This document shows positions 14,701 through 26,225 of a stretch of DNA of 64,000 nt, one piece after another. The notes beneath the pieces were generated by a model, which ran no database searches, had not been told where the DNA came from, and saw only the letters and a program-made list of their open reading frames with translations. Origin of the DNA: Siderastrea radians (lineage: Eukaryota; Cnidaria; Anthozoa; Scleractinia; Rhizangiidae); the NCBI GenBank assembly GCA_964017195.1, contig OZ024894.1, forward strand, positions 186,001 to 250,000. Reading direction: 5' to 3'. Positions within the stretch are counted from its first letter, which is position 1. Each line of letters begins with the position of its first letter. The position numbers were made by a program, and so were the translations under genes.

Positions 14701-17700
14701 ATCGCTCAGTGGCTTATATGTGAATGGACACCCTTTAGGATTTTCTCCGCAGACTCTAAAGTTAGAAGCACATTGCACAGCATCGTAAACAGTACCATAG
14801 GAAGTACGGCCCAGTGGCTTATGATTGGGTAAGGGCGACAGTGTTCTTGAATTTTGTCCGGTAACATACAATCCCTAATTCATTGAATTTAAATTTTTTC
14901 TTACCAGCGTCAGTGTTCAGTGTCTGAAGACTCCATCGGAAGCCATTAATCCTCAAAGCCAGGCTGACATGGTGACTCGTGTGTTTTGGATTGCTGTGTC
15001 TTTACTCGAGTCTGACTATGAGCACGAATTCCTCATGGCTATACTCTTACTCAACAAGGTTTGAAACAAGTGCTAGATCCGTCTATTATGGTGATGTTTT
15101 TGACACGCACATGCCAAGAAATCAGTGTCTCTCAACACCAACAGTTACTCGAAGTGTTGTGAGGCTGGCTGTGCTACTATTCTTTTTATTTTAGTCTCCA
15201 TCTACGAAGAACTGCTAACTTCTCTTAAGTATGTAGGCAAAGCGTCTTTCGTCTCCAAAAAGGCTTTGCCATGTTGGGTGATGCAGAGTAACGTGACATA
15301 ATTACGATAAAAGTTGCAGACTACAGGACGTCCTTCCTTCCCTCCCTCCAGGGATAGTCGAGCAGAAAGGACATCTTTGTTTATCATTACACCATTTCAT
15401 AAAGATTTCAAGTATCGGTGGTTGACATAGTCTTTATTCGTTTGTCTTTGTATTTAGGTGCTGTCCGTTTTGGATTTAAGTTGCCATGATTCTCGCGAGA
15501 AACTCGACAAAGTTCTACACAGACTCAAGTGGAATGATTTTCCTGGGCTACAGGCGCTTCTACTCAAGGTAATGCTAGAGACTTATTACAACTAGTACTA
15601 CAGCGTTTAACCATTGAATGGCATCCAGAAAAAAATGCCCCCTATTCCAGTCGAATGTGACCCATTTCAGTAACGTAAGTACAAAACAAACGCAATGAAG
15701 TACACTGATCATTCGACTGAATTACTACATCAACGGTACTATTACTTGCCCTTTGTGTGACATTTCAGGGTGTGACAAATGCAGCCACCTCTGAGGCGTC
15801 TCTTCACCTGCTGGCCAAACTGACTGTGTTCTCAAACGTTAGTCTTGTCGACCCATCCCAGGCTGCTGGTAAGCTAATGGCGTTTTGTACAATCTCTTTG
15901 GTGTAACTCACTCAACATGATTCAACATGTTAATTTGTCTTGTTGTCACACATGGTGGATTGAGTTTTGCTGTTCTCTCTTTTAACAGGTTTTGCACTCA
16001 ACATGTTGGCGTTGTTACCACACCTGCTGGAACATTTTGATGAACCTGACGAGTTCAGCAAGACGTGTGCACAAAATATAGTACAGGTATTATGTGTGTA
16101 GATTGCCTGTGGTTAACGCCCAGTAATAACAATAATATAATTATTCATTTTGTTTGATGTTGTTTAGGAAGCAAGATGCCTCAGAACTACAGCTTTCAGA
16201 CTTAATTTAAACCCACAAAAAGAGAATCAATCTTCTATCTCAGGAAAATAGACAGCAATCTTAAACGCATGGGCTTTGAAATCCCAAGGCCGCTGGTTTG
16301 GGTCTTGATCTCTGTGCTTTCTTTGGATCAGTTTGCAATACCTCCTACCCCTTCCAACACACGCACGTAATAAATATGCACTGGAGTTGCTAAAAAAACT
16401 TGGCATAAAACTTGCGGGTTTAGAGGAGTTGTACATTTTGATATTTATTACTATTGACAACAGTTTCTTATCAACAGTTTCTTATCACTGTAGAGTACTA
16501 ATACAATAGATAAGATAATCGCACTTTGAATGACTCTCTATTCTCTTTCAGGTTTGTAATGGTTCAGGAAATCTGACTCATTTGGCCAAACTCTACGAGA
16601 TGTACATAGAGAAATCCTATCACAGGTCAAGGTCAACCTGGTTGGACTCGGTGTGCAGATACATCAACGACGCTTTTGGACATCTAACTAGAACACACAT
16701 CACCTTCCTGTTAGAGGTAAGTTTGAATTGTGGTTGTAGGCCTTTCGCGACTTCTACCTCCTTATCTCGGTATGGGTCAACTGTTTATTCGTAGACTAAG
16801 AAGGTGTGTTATAGTACGGGGATCTTGACGTTGACTGAGTATGGAAAGCCTTAAAATAGTCCACCTCATGTTAAATATTCTTAAGGTCTTTTCTGCATGT
16901 GGCTTTCGCCTGTTGCATTTCTTTAGTGAGTTTGACCACTGGTTTTGTATGTTTAGCGACTGCCGTTTTATGCCATTTTTTGGTGCATTAGCTGCGTTTG
17001 GTTGCCTCCATTTAGTCCGTAATAGGTTTTTCGGCCTCGTACGAATCTCAAAAATGATGGGGTCAAGATATTTGTTGACCGTGAATTTTGTATTGTCTGA
17101 CCGCGAGAGAGTTCATAACTTACAGCGTTTGACGTAAACCGTAATAATGCCTTGATGAAAGTCATCCCGTGGGACACCCTCTCAAACCGAAACACTTTCC
17201 CTTGGTCAGTTTTGTGTCGTTGTTATGGTTTGTCTTTCGGGAACTAAGGATGTTTGAGCTAAAAGGATTCAATCAATAAATTGTGTTTTCCCAGGTTTTA
17301 GAGCGTGGTCCGCCTGGTTATCATCAGGTGGTGTTGGGAGTGTTGTGTGCATTGATGAGACTCGGCGACTTCTCATCACCAGCCATGAGACATTTCCTAA
17401 ACGATGCACTCAAGACGATATCCAAGTACCTTAAGGTAAACAATCAAACAAATAAACAAACGGACAAAAGACGTCTCCATAATGACACACTTCAGATGAT
17501 TCCCAAGTACCTTAGGGTAAAGAAAGCGATAAACAAAGACAAACAGGAGAACAAACATCTCCATAGTTAGTCTGGGGACTGGTTATAAAACCTTGCAATC
17601 TTTAAAGGCCCTAGAAATGGCGCTGCAATTTATGTTGAAAGCACCACAACCGCGCCCAATCTTTTGCTTTAGGCTAACAAACTAGCTGAACATCTTAACA

Positions 17701-20700
17701 GTAACATTCTGTTGGTTAGTTGGTCGTACAAAATTCCTTACCCATTATGGTTTGTGTACGATCAAGTTTTAAAACGGAAACAAAAACGTAAAACAAAGTA
17801 CGCTGAGCTCCTTAGCCAGTTTCTTTCAGTAACTGCGGATACACTGAGTACCTCAAGATAAACAATCAAACGTCTTCATAATGATACTCTCAAGACGATA
17901 TCCAAGTACCTCACTGTAAACAAACATGCAAACAAATTGTGTATTGCTTGCAGGGTAATCTATGGAAGGAGTCACTGGACATACTAAAGATGGCAGTGTC
18001 TCACTCCTCCCACCTCGATACACCTCCCCCCCGTCCCGCCAGCTCTGTCTGGACAGCGCATGACAGCTCCTGGTCTGCAGAGGCCATGATGATCAAAAAA
18101 GACCTTCCCGGGAGGACTCTGGACTTCACGTTTGACCTTTCTACCACCCCGGTGATAGGGCGGCGGGGTACACCAGAGATCCCAGCGGATATGGGCAAGG
18201 AAAGCAAAGTCCTTTCCCCAGTGGGCACGGTGGATTTGTCTACTTGGAGAAAACCGCATCTTTCTCAGGTAATTGCTTGTTACTTTGTTATCTGACACAG
18301 CCAAACCGAAACTTTTCTGCCTTTTTTACGCGTATCTTCCTTTTTACATAAATTAGTGCAACACAACCAAGTTCAACGTGACAAGACAAAAGTGCAGAAA
18401 CCGCTGTTACAGCCTTACCTGAATCACCGGAAGCGGGTTCGATGTATCAATCAATTCCGCACTCGTTAATCAAATGTGAGCTTCAGGTGATTCATTGCAT
18501 CATTCAGATCTCCGTAGTGTTTCCTAATAACCACAAGCTTTATTTCACCGTTATCCTGGTCGCTCTCTGTTGGACACCGTTCTTAGTTTCTTTCAGAAAG
18601 GGCTGAAATAAGTTGTTGCTTTGAATAGTGACTTGAAAACGAAAAAGCAATTTTACCCGTTGCATAGCGACCACCACGTGACCACCTTTTTGTTTTTGTT
18701 TTTTGTCACTCTAGCGCCGTACACGCGAGCGCCTCGTGAGCGTGCTGACCACGTGCGGACATACGGTGGGATTGAAGCAAAGTCCATCAGTTGTGTTCAG
18801 TTCTAGCAGTGATCTTGCAGTAGAGAAACAAGGCACAGGTCAACAGCCGTCGTCTGAGGAGGCGTCTCTGACAGAGGGTCTTGCTAATGAGAGCAGCAAA
18901 GATGAGCTGGAACCACAACAAGTCAGTCACCGATAATGCATTAGTTATTGACGTTCTTTGCTCACATTATTGTTTATATAGTTAATCGGGCAAATTGGTT
19001 AGTCGATTGTTGGTTCTCACCCTTGCCCTTCCCTCCACAAATACCAACATTTCCATATTCGATCTGGAATCAGTGGACGAAAAGCCACTCTGTGGAGATG
19101 CCACTGCAAAATTCCATTTTATTTTATTTTATTTTATTTATAAACTTACAGACATCATAACACGAAATAGGGTATTACGTTTTGTGAACCTGCGAAGTTA
19201 AAAAAAAAAAAGGTCGGCCTCATTAACAGTCATTTGTATGTTTGGATGACAACTTCTGCCACAAGCTTATTACAATTAACCTCTGCAGATTTGGCGTTTG
19301 TGAAAAAGAAAAAGATCTCTTTCAATTTTTCCCTTCTTTCTCTCACATTTTCGATATTTACCAAATGCGACGGATTCTTTCATTTTATCTGGTTTTTTTC
19401 GTCTCCCATGCACAATTAAATACAGGGATCAGCCGACGTAAACAAAGGCTTCAACTGAGCACCTTCCTAATTTTGCTCCATTATGATTTTCCTCTTCCTT
19501 TTTCAGATAAGCGTGCTAACAAATTTCGACTTCCTGTACGACGAGTCCGAAGATGTATCGTGGGGGCCTGAATACGAGGATCGTCGTTTGTCCTATGGCA
19601 GCTTGGGCGTGGGAAGTCTGGACCGAGACATGAAGTCCAATCTTCAAGCTCTGGAATGTTTGTCAGGCAGCGAGCACGATCTCACTCCACACGACTCCTC
19701 GGACGATGAAGACGAGGTGATTTGTCAATTATGTGTCTGTTTTCTTAAGTTGCTAAATTGAACGTGTCATCTGAAACTGGATTTAGAGACTGCTCTCAGC
19801 AGCACATCTCAATCCGTGGATTGTTTGCATTGCAAATGTTAATTGAAAATGGAATTTATTGTTCATAGCAAAATCCAGATTTAGATCGGCTAAAAGGAAT
19901 GCTACCCCTATTGCATGCACAAAATTCTGAACATATAATTCGCGTTTTGACCAACCTGACCCAGGGGTAAAAATAAATCCCAGTTAACGCTGCAAGATAT
20001 CCTAATGATAGTGATAGCGATAACATTTTTTATACACGGTAAAACTTCATCAGTAAAGCAGAAAAAGCGGTGAAGAAACGGCCCATCCAGCGCGTAGATG
20101 CTCTGCTGCTAGTTGCATACACAAGCATGTCACCTAGCTCGTGTGTTTGACTTGTCCTTTACTAATGGCAGCATGGCATCTCTTTTTAGCTGGCTCGATC
20201 CTTAACCACCAGTACTCTGACCGCAGTTACTGACACCGCATCAGCTCTGGAAAGCTCGTCCGAGGCCTCCACTCACGTGACCGTGATAGCAATTGATAGC
20301 GATAAGAGTCAGGAACAGGGGGGAGAGAGTCGCAGTCCGTCTGTTGACAGGTAAATAAGCAAGGGTTATTGTCCTTACTAACGAGGGTTATAATAGTGTT
20401 TGGTTGGGGCTAAGGCCAAGAACAGCCAGGCAACGTGATTCCAGAACGTTAATTACGCACGTGATTTCTAAAGCGGAACTACTTGGAACAATAAATGTTA
20501 TTGCGTGCTTCCCATTTTGAGTTTATAGTGTTTTCTGGTTTGGCTGTTTTTGTTACCATGTTCTTGTTGCCGTGCTCGAAAAGGCGTTAAACATCGCAAC
20601 ATCTGGCAGTTTATTCCTCATGAAATGGTCTGTTTAATTTTGAGTAGCTGTGGTCTATTAGGCTTCACTTTCAATGAAACGAAGTGCATTTTGAACTTTC

Positions 20701-22867
20701 TTTAGTCCTTGAAATTACGGCTTATTTCGGTGTTGCGGAAATCTTATGAGTAAGTGAAATGAAGTTAGGACACGTTGCAGTTTCCGCTGTAATCGCAGCA
20801 TGGAAAATGCTGACATGCCTGTTTCCTTTTGTTATTAGATCGCAGTTTAATCATTATTGAAATTTATGTGTATATGGCTTTAGGAGTCACAGCTATCAGA
20901 CAAGTAGTTATTCCTGGCGCTGGGAAGCTTGGGGTATCAGTTTTTTTAAAGACACTTACCGTGGAACATTTAACCTCAAAGTCCTCTGGTTCATTTTCAG
21001 CTCGGACTCGTTACCAGGCGCTTCTGACACCAGTTACTCGTACAAGCTCTTTGCCGTCACAGAGATCACATGGGACTCACGTGACGAACCGGAAAAGCTG
21101 TGGACAGCACACGTCGGTTCCATCGTGAAAGACACTACTGGAGTCATCGCAGTCAATACCTTCTCTCTGTTTTGTCATCTGTATAAGAGCACACGCCGAA
21201 AATTCTACAGCCTGACTCGAGAATGTTGCAATTATCTAGCGGAGGACAAGTTTCACAATATAACGCGATATTTCTCAACCACATTGGAGTTTCTGCTTTC
21301 GCGTGGCGAATGCCCGTTTGTCTGTATCGATACGGAAACACTTAACCGCGCAAAGCTTTTGGAAAGGCACAAGTTTTGCGTGTTGGAGCTTCATTCGCAT
21401 TTTGCGAACTACATGCAGAGGAGTGAACGCACACTGGAATGTCTTGATGATGTGAAGCTGGCGCTGAAACGTTCCTCTGTAGGCTCGCAACACGAGGAGT
21501 CTGAAACACACATGCCAAGCGACTCCGAGAATCAAGAGCTGAGGCAAGTGCAGTTATGCAGGTGTCTCTACAAGGCGCATTTCCAGTTCTTGCTATTCTG
21601 TAGCACGTACTCCAGGCTCTTGGAGTTTTTGGTGCAAGCTGCTCGGGAGGCTGAGGTAAAGTCTGAACACTTTTTGGAAGCGTTTTTCAGTTTATACTTC
21701 AGAGTTAATTTTTTGTCTTGGTTGATCCAACTTTCACTCGCAAAATAGTTGAGACCGAGTACCAGATTGACTACGGACAGTATACGACTTTATGAACATT
21801 TCAGATGGTCGATTGTCACACCAGTATTGTTCAAATAACTTCCTTTTCTACCGACAGAGGATGGCTCTGGGAACGTAACTAGTAACGTAAATACTCAATC
21901 TTGGACTTTTAGTCTGACCTGAAAGTCGCTTATTCAAATTCGAAGAAAAAACGTTCTTTCACAGGAATCTTCATTAAGGGGGCAATATCCGTGGATGCCT
22001 TTTTTCCCCCAACGTTTTAGTGTTTCTTCCTTTTTTTTTTCAATCCAAAAATGCTATCATAGGATCATAGTGCGACTTCGCATAAATCTGAGACAATGTT
22101 TTGGCGATTTTTAGATGAAACGTAAAGAAGGAGAAGGGGTTGGAAAATTGATGAACTTTAAGAATATTGAAAATTGTTAAGAATTAAAGATAAGTTAAAA
22201 TAAAAAAATTAAAGTTAATTAATAGACGGATCCTGTACCATGGGTGTGTACAATAATTTAATCCCTCTTTTATTTCTTCCTTAAATCTTATCCTATTTCC
22301 TCAAATTCACGTATATTGCCCCCTTAAAAGGATAAATTCTGCGAGCCAGTCACCCATGAATTAGCATAATTTTGCTTTAAACAACGGACCGTGGTTAATA
22401 TTAAATTAAGTGTTCTAGCAGTGATGCCCACTTGCTCATTTATTGTGTTCAACGCACAGGTTAACGATTTAACCCAAGAGGTGAACGAGATACGTCGAGA
22501 GGTGTCCTCTATTCTCGAGCACCCTCTGACAGAAGACAGCTCCTGTGTCAAGAGTTACGTGGAGGATGACTCCCTCACAAAGGACGCAGCGGTGCAGGTA
22601 CTGGTGGATAAACTCGCTGCCAGAGACATCGAGAGTTCCATCCAGCTGGTGCGAGCCTTTAGAGCGAAGCTCGGTGGAGAGACGTTCGGGACCTCGGAGG
22701 AGGACAACCTGGATTGCTTGGTGTCATTCTACTGCAAGCAAGTGGCCGAGAAGAATGTGGGCTCCCTGGTGATGTCGGGGCCTTTAAATAACTTCGCGTC
22801 TTTGTGTAGAGATCTTATGGAAGTAAACGTTGCTATTCTCTCTGCGGTCGAGGATCTGAACGCTTAG
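365..22867 (+). CDS. FRY: Furry homolog, 3' part of gene (39 exons, partial at 5' end)
   Basis: Furry proteins are very large HEAT/ARM-like scaffolds that bind and activate NDR/Tricornered kinases. They act in cell polarity, neurite patterning and spindle function at the cortex, microtubules and spindle poles (known for the family). I placed 39 exons by matching all three frames to the known protein order and requiring GT-AG borders. Their lengths sum to 6,705 nt, exactly 2,235 codons including the TAG at 22865, with no internal stop and matching phase at every junction. Human FRY is about 3,013 residues, so the first ~750 residues and the true start lie before base 1. Landmarks in order: VEGFALVMLC, NYLIF, DIREAVIVGLGRT, CGPVFD, CYTGAKLVVSGCFKA, GEGWGSLEATQLVLNNL, SCSSRHYAGRSFQ, LPGRTLDFTFDLS. 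Whether it equals vertebrate FRY or FRYL cannot be said, because that duplication is vertebrate-specific as far as I know. The exon tables are in the five block entries that follow. Confidence 0.93.
770..1015. repeat. Dispersed intronic repeat rich in CCAAT boxes
   Basis: Between about 780 and 950 there are five CCAAT/ATTGG pentamers in either orientation. They are followed by a tract (AAGCAAAACGCGAATT, then TCAGTTGAAAAC) that recurs, diverged, at about 10730-10800 in another FRY intron. A two-copy dispersed repeat is therefore visible in the window; more copies elsewhere are likely (inference). Confidence 0.4.
3168..8070 (+). CDS. FRY: FRY exons 6-18 (middle region)
   Basis: Exons: 3168-3207, 3364-3488, 4274-4331, 4544-4635, 4957-5022, 5150-5250, 5452-5557, 5889-5943, 6122-6232, 6552-6706, 7125-7235, 7573-7700, 7817-8070 (residues about 236-703). 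Exon 7 carries DIREAVIVGLGRT and exon 8 EFLDELHFVLREGLDRRAE, the counterpart of the ELVEELHPLMKEAL helix of human FRY. Exon 9 gives a basic stretch (RRKRKRD) followed by RAYLARIFEL. Exons 12-16 match the block of FRY with FLFSSW, CGPVFD, IDKCYTGA and NVVLFKTAD. Exon 18 carries an acidic linker and then GEGWGSLEATQLVLNNLFYIT, one of the most conserved strings in the family. All junction phases agree. Donors are GTRNNN, except exon 16, which uses GTCTAC and is weaker. Confidence 0.9.
4692..4805. repeat. Compound microsatellite (AAAC)n and (GACC)n in FRY intron 9
   Basis: A run of AAAC tetramers is followed, after a 40-base gap, by six GACC tetramers. Both strands show long open frames here only because the repeats lack stops; none is a gene. 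Confidence 0.85.
5578..5712. repeat. Pentamer microsatellite (ATACG/ATGAC) in FRY intron 12
   Basis: About 25 consecutive pentamers of the kind ATGAT, ATGAC, ATACG, with point variation. Simple-sequence DNA inside the intron after exon 12. Confidence 0.85.
8042..8600 (+). repeat. Old partial duplication of exon 18 end and intron 18
   Basis: The last 18 coding bases of exon 18 plus donor and following bases (TTACATTACTGTTAAGGTGA and on, 8053-8091) recur at 8231-8268 as TTACATTACTGCTAAGGTGA. Further downstream the two copies share GCCCAGTAAGCCCACTGAGC (8182 region) and GCCCAATAAGCCCACTGGG (8571 region). So intron 18 contains a diverged tandem copy that includes a decoy 5' splice site. Confidence 0.6.
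8684..14432 (+). CDS. FRY: FRY exons 19-27 (middle region with charged linker)
   Basis: Exons: 8684-8821, 9532-9606, 9989-10292, 10909-11149, 11592-11692, 12111-12396, 12890-12997, 13430-13739, 14122-14432 (residues about 704-1327). Exon 21 encodes a long low-complexity linker of K, E and R (repeated KEERKE-type words, about residues 825-870). It has no counterpart of similar sequence in human FRY and is probably disordered. Exons 22-24 return to the conserved scaffold (AQEWIIMAHRL, LAELVLDQASVDWAEHLPLMLH, HSKRLLINLIIVL). Exon 26 is the best conserved: KIKSAEQLELFVASVV, then SCSSRHYAGRSFQVFRALK and LSDVLSRLVESVGD. Exon 27 begins with GYVMEILLTLEAA and ends in a serine/arginine-rich segment with the RHGGHIRSLSS string, a plausible phosphorylation region (inference). 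Confidence 0.9.
9301..9386. mobile_element. Hairpin MITE in FRY intron 19
   Basis: An 86-bp near-perfect palindrome: TAGCCTCCCACGCAGACGCT at the left is matched by the reverse complement at the right end (AGCGTCTGTGTGGGAGGCTA), with only a few mismatches along about 38-bp arms. It is non-coding. Flanking GGAAAGGAA occurs on both sides but is not a clean target duplication. Confidence 0.75.
10782..10862. repeat. Tandem duplication of about 41 bp in FRY intron 21
   Basis: TTGAAAACTGCTCTATGATA followed by ACRTTATGCGAATGTCAG appears twice in a row. The copies are almost identical, so the duplication is recent. It lies about 50 bp before exon 22. Confidence 0.7.
14908..20350 (+). CDS. FRY: FRY exons 28-37 (start of C-terminal region)
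   Basis: Exons: 14908-15058, 15458-15568, 15769-15868, 15989-16086, 16552-16716, 17295-17435, 17954-18268, 18715-18921, 19507-19716, 20190-20350 (residues about 1328-1880). Conserved strings in order: VFWIAVSLLESDYEHEFLMA, LKWNDFPGLQALLLK, FALNMLALLPHLLEHFD, WLDSVCRYINDAF, LPGRTLDFTFDLSTTPVIG, RRTRERLVSVLTTCG and SPSVVFSSSSDLAV. They run in the same order as in human FRY and cover the MOR2/PAG1 C-terminal segment. Exons 35-37 become acidic and serine-rich (SSDDEDE; many S/T/E) and align poorly, as this linker does between other animals. Two fragments resembling the end of exon 33 with its donor lie in the next intron (see findings). Confidence 0.9.
17400..17920 (+). repeat. Three diverged copies of exon 33 3' end with donor
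   Basis: The end of exon 33 with its donor (CTCAAGACGATATCCAAGTA, then CCTTAAGGTAAA, at about 17408-17440) recurs at about 17488-17520 as CACTTCAGATGATTCCCAAG with TACCTTAGGGTAAA, and at about 17886-17920 as CTCAAGACGATATCCAAGTA with CCTCACTGTAAA. All are followed by A/C-rich AAACAAAC-type sequence. The conserved frame and the match to FRY support the first as the real exon end. Confidence 0.65.
21001..22867 (+). CDS. FRY: FRY exons 38-39 (C-terminus)
   Basis: Exon 38 (21001-21655) is the longest, at 655 nt. It reads KLWTAHVGSIVKD, then FSLFCHLYKSTRRKFYSL, CPFVCIDTETL and KFCVLELHSHFANY, the counterparts of human FRY blocks VFTFHVFSRLFQTIQRKF, CPTVFVDAETL and KFGVLELQEHLDTY. Then comes LCRCLYKAHFQFLLF. 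Exon 39 (22460-22867) opens with an amphipathic, probably coiled-coil stretch (VNDLTQEVNEIRREVSSIL), as does the leucine-zipper-like end of FRY. It closes with LMEVNVAILSAVEDLNA and TAG. The protein stops shortly after the conserved NYKLMELNLEIRESL-like helix; the short human tail beyond it is absent. Confidence 0.92.
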
Positions 22868-23425
22868 TGAATGTTTACATGCGAAGTCGGAAGAGCAAGG
22901 GCGCTTTTGTTTAGCATCTTCTCTTTTCAATAATACAGCTAACATGCGTCTAGCTGACGTCATAATGTTCACATCGCCCCTGGAATTAATAGGGCAATCG
23001 TTTGTTGACATAATTTCTTTGCTAACTTTAAACTGTTAGTGAAATTTCCGTTTAACACAACAGCGATACGATAAATTGGCAGAGCCTAAAGCGTTATTTA
23101 GTAACTGTTGAATTGAACATCTTAATTTATGTTGCTCAGTAGCAATCTTTTAAGTAGTCGGATATCTATGTTAACATTTGCCAAAATATCGCTTGGCCTT
23201 CCGACGTTGAACTACCTGTTGTGGCTTGTTTCATTATCAATCATTTTCACTACTGTTGGCTACTAAGATACTCATTTCCTCACTTGTCTGCGAGCTACAA
23301 CACTTGTTTTTCACTACAGAACCTCGACAGTTTTACCAATGTTTGCTTTTACCTAGTTCACTCTTTAAAACTGTTATAGTAAGAGGGAAAATGGGAACAA
23401 TAAAGGTTTCACAGTAAAAAACAGG
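22868..23425 (+). promoter_or_regulatory. FRY 3' UTR with polyadenylation signal
   Basis: After the FRY stop there is AT-rich non-coding DNA. The first canonical AATAAA is at 23399-23404, about 530 bases past the stop, followed by a T/G-containing stretch. That gives a reasonable 3' UTR of about 550 bases. Cleavage position is inferred; no transcript evidence is available. Confidence 0.5.
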
Positions 23426-25847
23426 GCCATAAGATATTGATTTGTAGCCCATTTTCTTCACGGTTGAAGTAAATTATGACAAGTTGTTCCTAAGGCTTGC
23501 AGTAATTGGAAAGGAAAAGCTCTTGTATTAGTTTGGAGCCACTTAAATGTAATGTAGTGTAGTACAGGTTATAAAATTATGTTTAGGACCTGGAAATGTT
23601 ATTTCAGTTTTTTGGGTGGGAGAGCATGATTTCTAATTTGAAAAAATCTAATTTTTCTAGTTTAGTTATAGGGCTCCAAAAGGTAAGAGCGTGTTCGCTG
23701 CATGTAGTATAGGCAAAGCGAGAGTGCGAACCACTTTAATCCAAGAATGTTTCAGGTCATTATTTGGATCGTATTATTTATAAGGCTTGGCCGTAAACGA
23801 AGCGGTAAGGCTGTAAGATAACGTGTATATTTACTTAATATTTTCTTAGCAGGTTTAGGTTTCTCATGGTAGGTCAACCCCTTAATTCCAGCGCTGAAGT
23901 TCTTCAGCTTGTCAAACCCACGATGGGTGCAAAACTGAATGATACTATACCTCAAAATCCTAGTGTTGTCATTGAATCTTAAATCATGTCGTTCTGACGT
24001 GTCTCGGAAGTTTGTTCATTCAAATGAATGGTACTGATCATTACTTACCTGTGGTTTTATTCATTACGCTTTGCAAAGCAGCTATAATTTTTTTTAGACT
24101 GGATGAATTCTTAAAGTGTGACCATTCCAACGAAAGCTATTGAGTAGTATTCTTTTGTGGTTTTGATTGTTTTTCAGGAGTTTGCAAAATGTATTCGAGC
24201 AATTTGTTATCGTTGTTATCGAAGTTCGTTTAACTTCGCCGTGCTTTGGAGAGAAATGTTATTGTCACAAGGTGAGCTCTAAATTTGGGCTCGCACTTTC
24301 CATTTATTTTCCATCACTTTCATTGGGCGTAATTTATTTGTCCTTCCTGTTCCAATTTGCTGAAAACTCCTAGGGGTTTAAGGGTTGATTGCAAAATATT
24401 TCGAGAAGACTCGCTTTGATTAGTTTGAATAGTGAATTTATTTAAATTATTTTAATGTGCCCTTTATTTTATAGCGAGCTTGAGGTCTTCTTTGAGGCAA
24501 ATGAATTAAAAACAAAAAATGAAACTGCTATAAAGTGAATTTATTTCTTGTGAAATCTAGTGTTGATATTATCGACTTTCAGCGCGAACACAGGACCTTC
24601 ACGCGTCAGACCAGTGACGTTCCTTAAGTTGCCGACGACCTAACCCCAAAAAATTGGTGCAGCAAGCGATAACCTAAACTCTGCGCGCCAAGTTTAGAAA
24701 GAGAAGTACCCGTACTCCGATCGAAAGAACCGTGTTGTTGGTGATGTGCCCTCAGCAATGTCGGTGAACGACCTCGATTACGGCCATAGATGAGATTCAG
24801 TGTTGCTACTGCTTGGTTGCCTTAATTGCCAGATTTAAGTTGATTGTGGTGCAATGTTATGTTGATATCCTTCAGTTGCCGACTTGCTGAAGACGTTTTT
24901 CCTATTCATGCCGCACACCTTGTCCTTCCCAAGCGAGGAAGCTAGTCCAGCCTTCTTTCTACTGCTTGGTATTGTCACTTACACATTGCTCCGGTTCCAG
25001 CTATTAGGTTGTCTCAGAACCTTTAAAGACTACGCATTATCTTAAATATGGTCCAATTGCTAAATCAAAAGTGGAAAAATTCTGTGAAGACACGGTCCTC
25101 AATTGGCGTGTCGACACTTGCTGAATTTAATTTTTAATCGACCAAACATGCCTGATGTTAAGTAACTGTGAGGCAAAAGGCAGGAACATTTTAATTTTCC
25201 AGAAATAAAATTCGGATACCGTTACCATGATAACGTTAAATACGCCCTTTTGCGTTAAAAAAGTAACTGAATTGTGCCAATTTTTTTTGTTTTGGCTAGA
25301 ACTGGCTTTTTTGGCCTGTTCCTCCCTTTTCCCGTACAGTTGATTTCGACTTGTTTTCGAGCGCATGACGTATTCTTTTTCATTCAAGTTTTTCAATTCC
25401 TCCTTTTTTTTGTAAAAGTTGTTGTTGCTTTTTTTTTTTCCACTTAAGACTCGAACGGGCAGTTTTTGGGCGGAAGAAAATTTAGTGGTGAACAATAAAA
25501 CAATAGTGTTTGTCTCAGGACGCATTGGCTGTGTGTTAGTTGCCTCTTGGAAATTTGCTTGACCAAATTTTCCAATGAAGTTAGGGTTTCTTTGTAAAAT
25601 CCAAGATGGCGGCCGAAATGGCACCCTTCTTGGATGATGTCACAGGCCCCCAGCAGCGCCGCAAACCATAACATATACCTCATCTTGTACAGCATACGAC
25701 AGGCTTTCTACTCAAGGTGAAATCTTTTCGAAATATTGTAACAAAACGAATACCCAAGGGGGGCTCCATCAACCCCTCCCCCCCCCCTTGTACCATGGTA
25801 ATTGGCCTTTTTTTTTGTGATATCTTTTTTAATTAGGCGGCCGTCGC
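23426..25847. other. Intergenic stretch, no gene recognised
   Basis: AT-rich DNA with stops in all frames apart from one unconvincing 165-codon frame on the - strand (25127-25624). A YY1-like motif (CAAGATGGCGGC) lies near 25602, and a poly-C run at about 25780. I see no protein family, tRNA or rRNA. Confidence 0.6.
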
Positions 25848-26224
25848 CGACTCATAAAATGGACGTTTTTGCGTCGTCGTCGTCGTCGTAGTAAGTCACT
25901 TGACTTAGTCCTCTTGGTGTCGCGCGACTAACAGGCTTACTAAGTGAATAGGTTACGACATTAGCTTGTTTTGCTAGCTTTGAATCTTGGAAGACAATTT
26001 TCCCATTTTATTATAGTGTCCATTTTCTCGATTTCGGAAATGAAGTCACTGGATCCCCGTGAATATCTGAGTTTCGCTGCCTTCAGTGATGAAGCTAATT
26101 AAATATTCAAAATGAAAATGGACCTTTGAACGGCAATGGCATTACTGTTATAACAAGAGGTTATCTCATCCAGGGGCATTTCGTGGCCATGCTATGAAAG
26201 GTCAAGTATCCATTTTATGAGTCG
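25848..26224. mobile_element. 377-bp inverted-repeat element, copy 1
   Basis: It starts with CGACTCATAAAATGG and ends with the exact reverse complement CCATTTTATGAGTCG, so it has 15-bp terminal inverted repeats. It contains a GTC trinucleotide run near the left end and no coding frame. It is nearly identical to the copy that starts at 26226. Partial relatives lie at about 29570-29620, in the pieces 34425-34493, 35286-35356 and 35512-35645, and at 63806-64000. Confidence 0.7.
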
Positions 26225-26225
26225 C

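Noticed and set aside
25127..25624. 165-codon open frame on the - strand
   Set aside because: Very lysine/asparagine-rich sequence over A/T tracts with no domain. It overlaps the YY1-like motif region and reads like a chance frame in a repeat.
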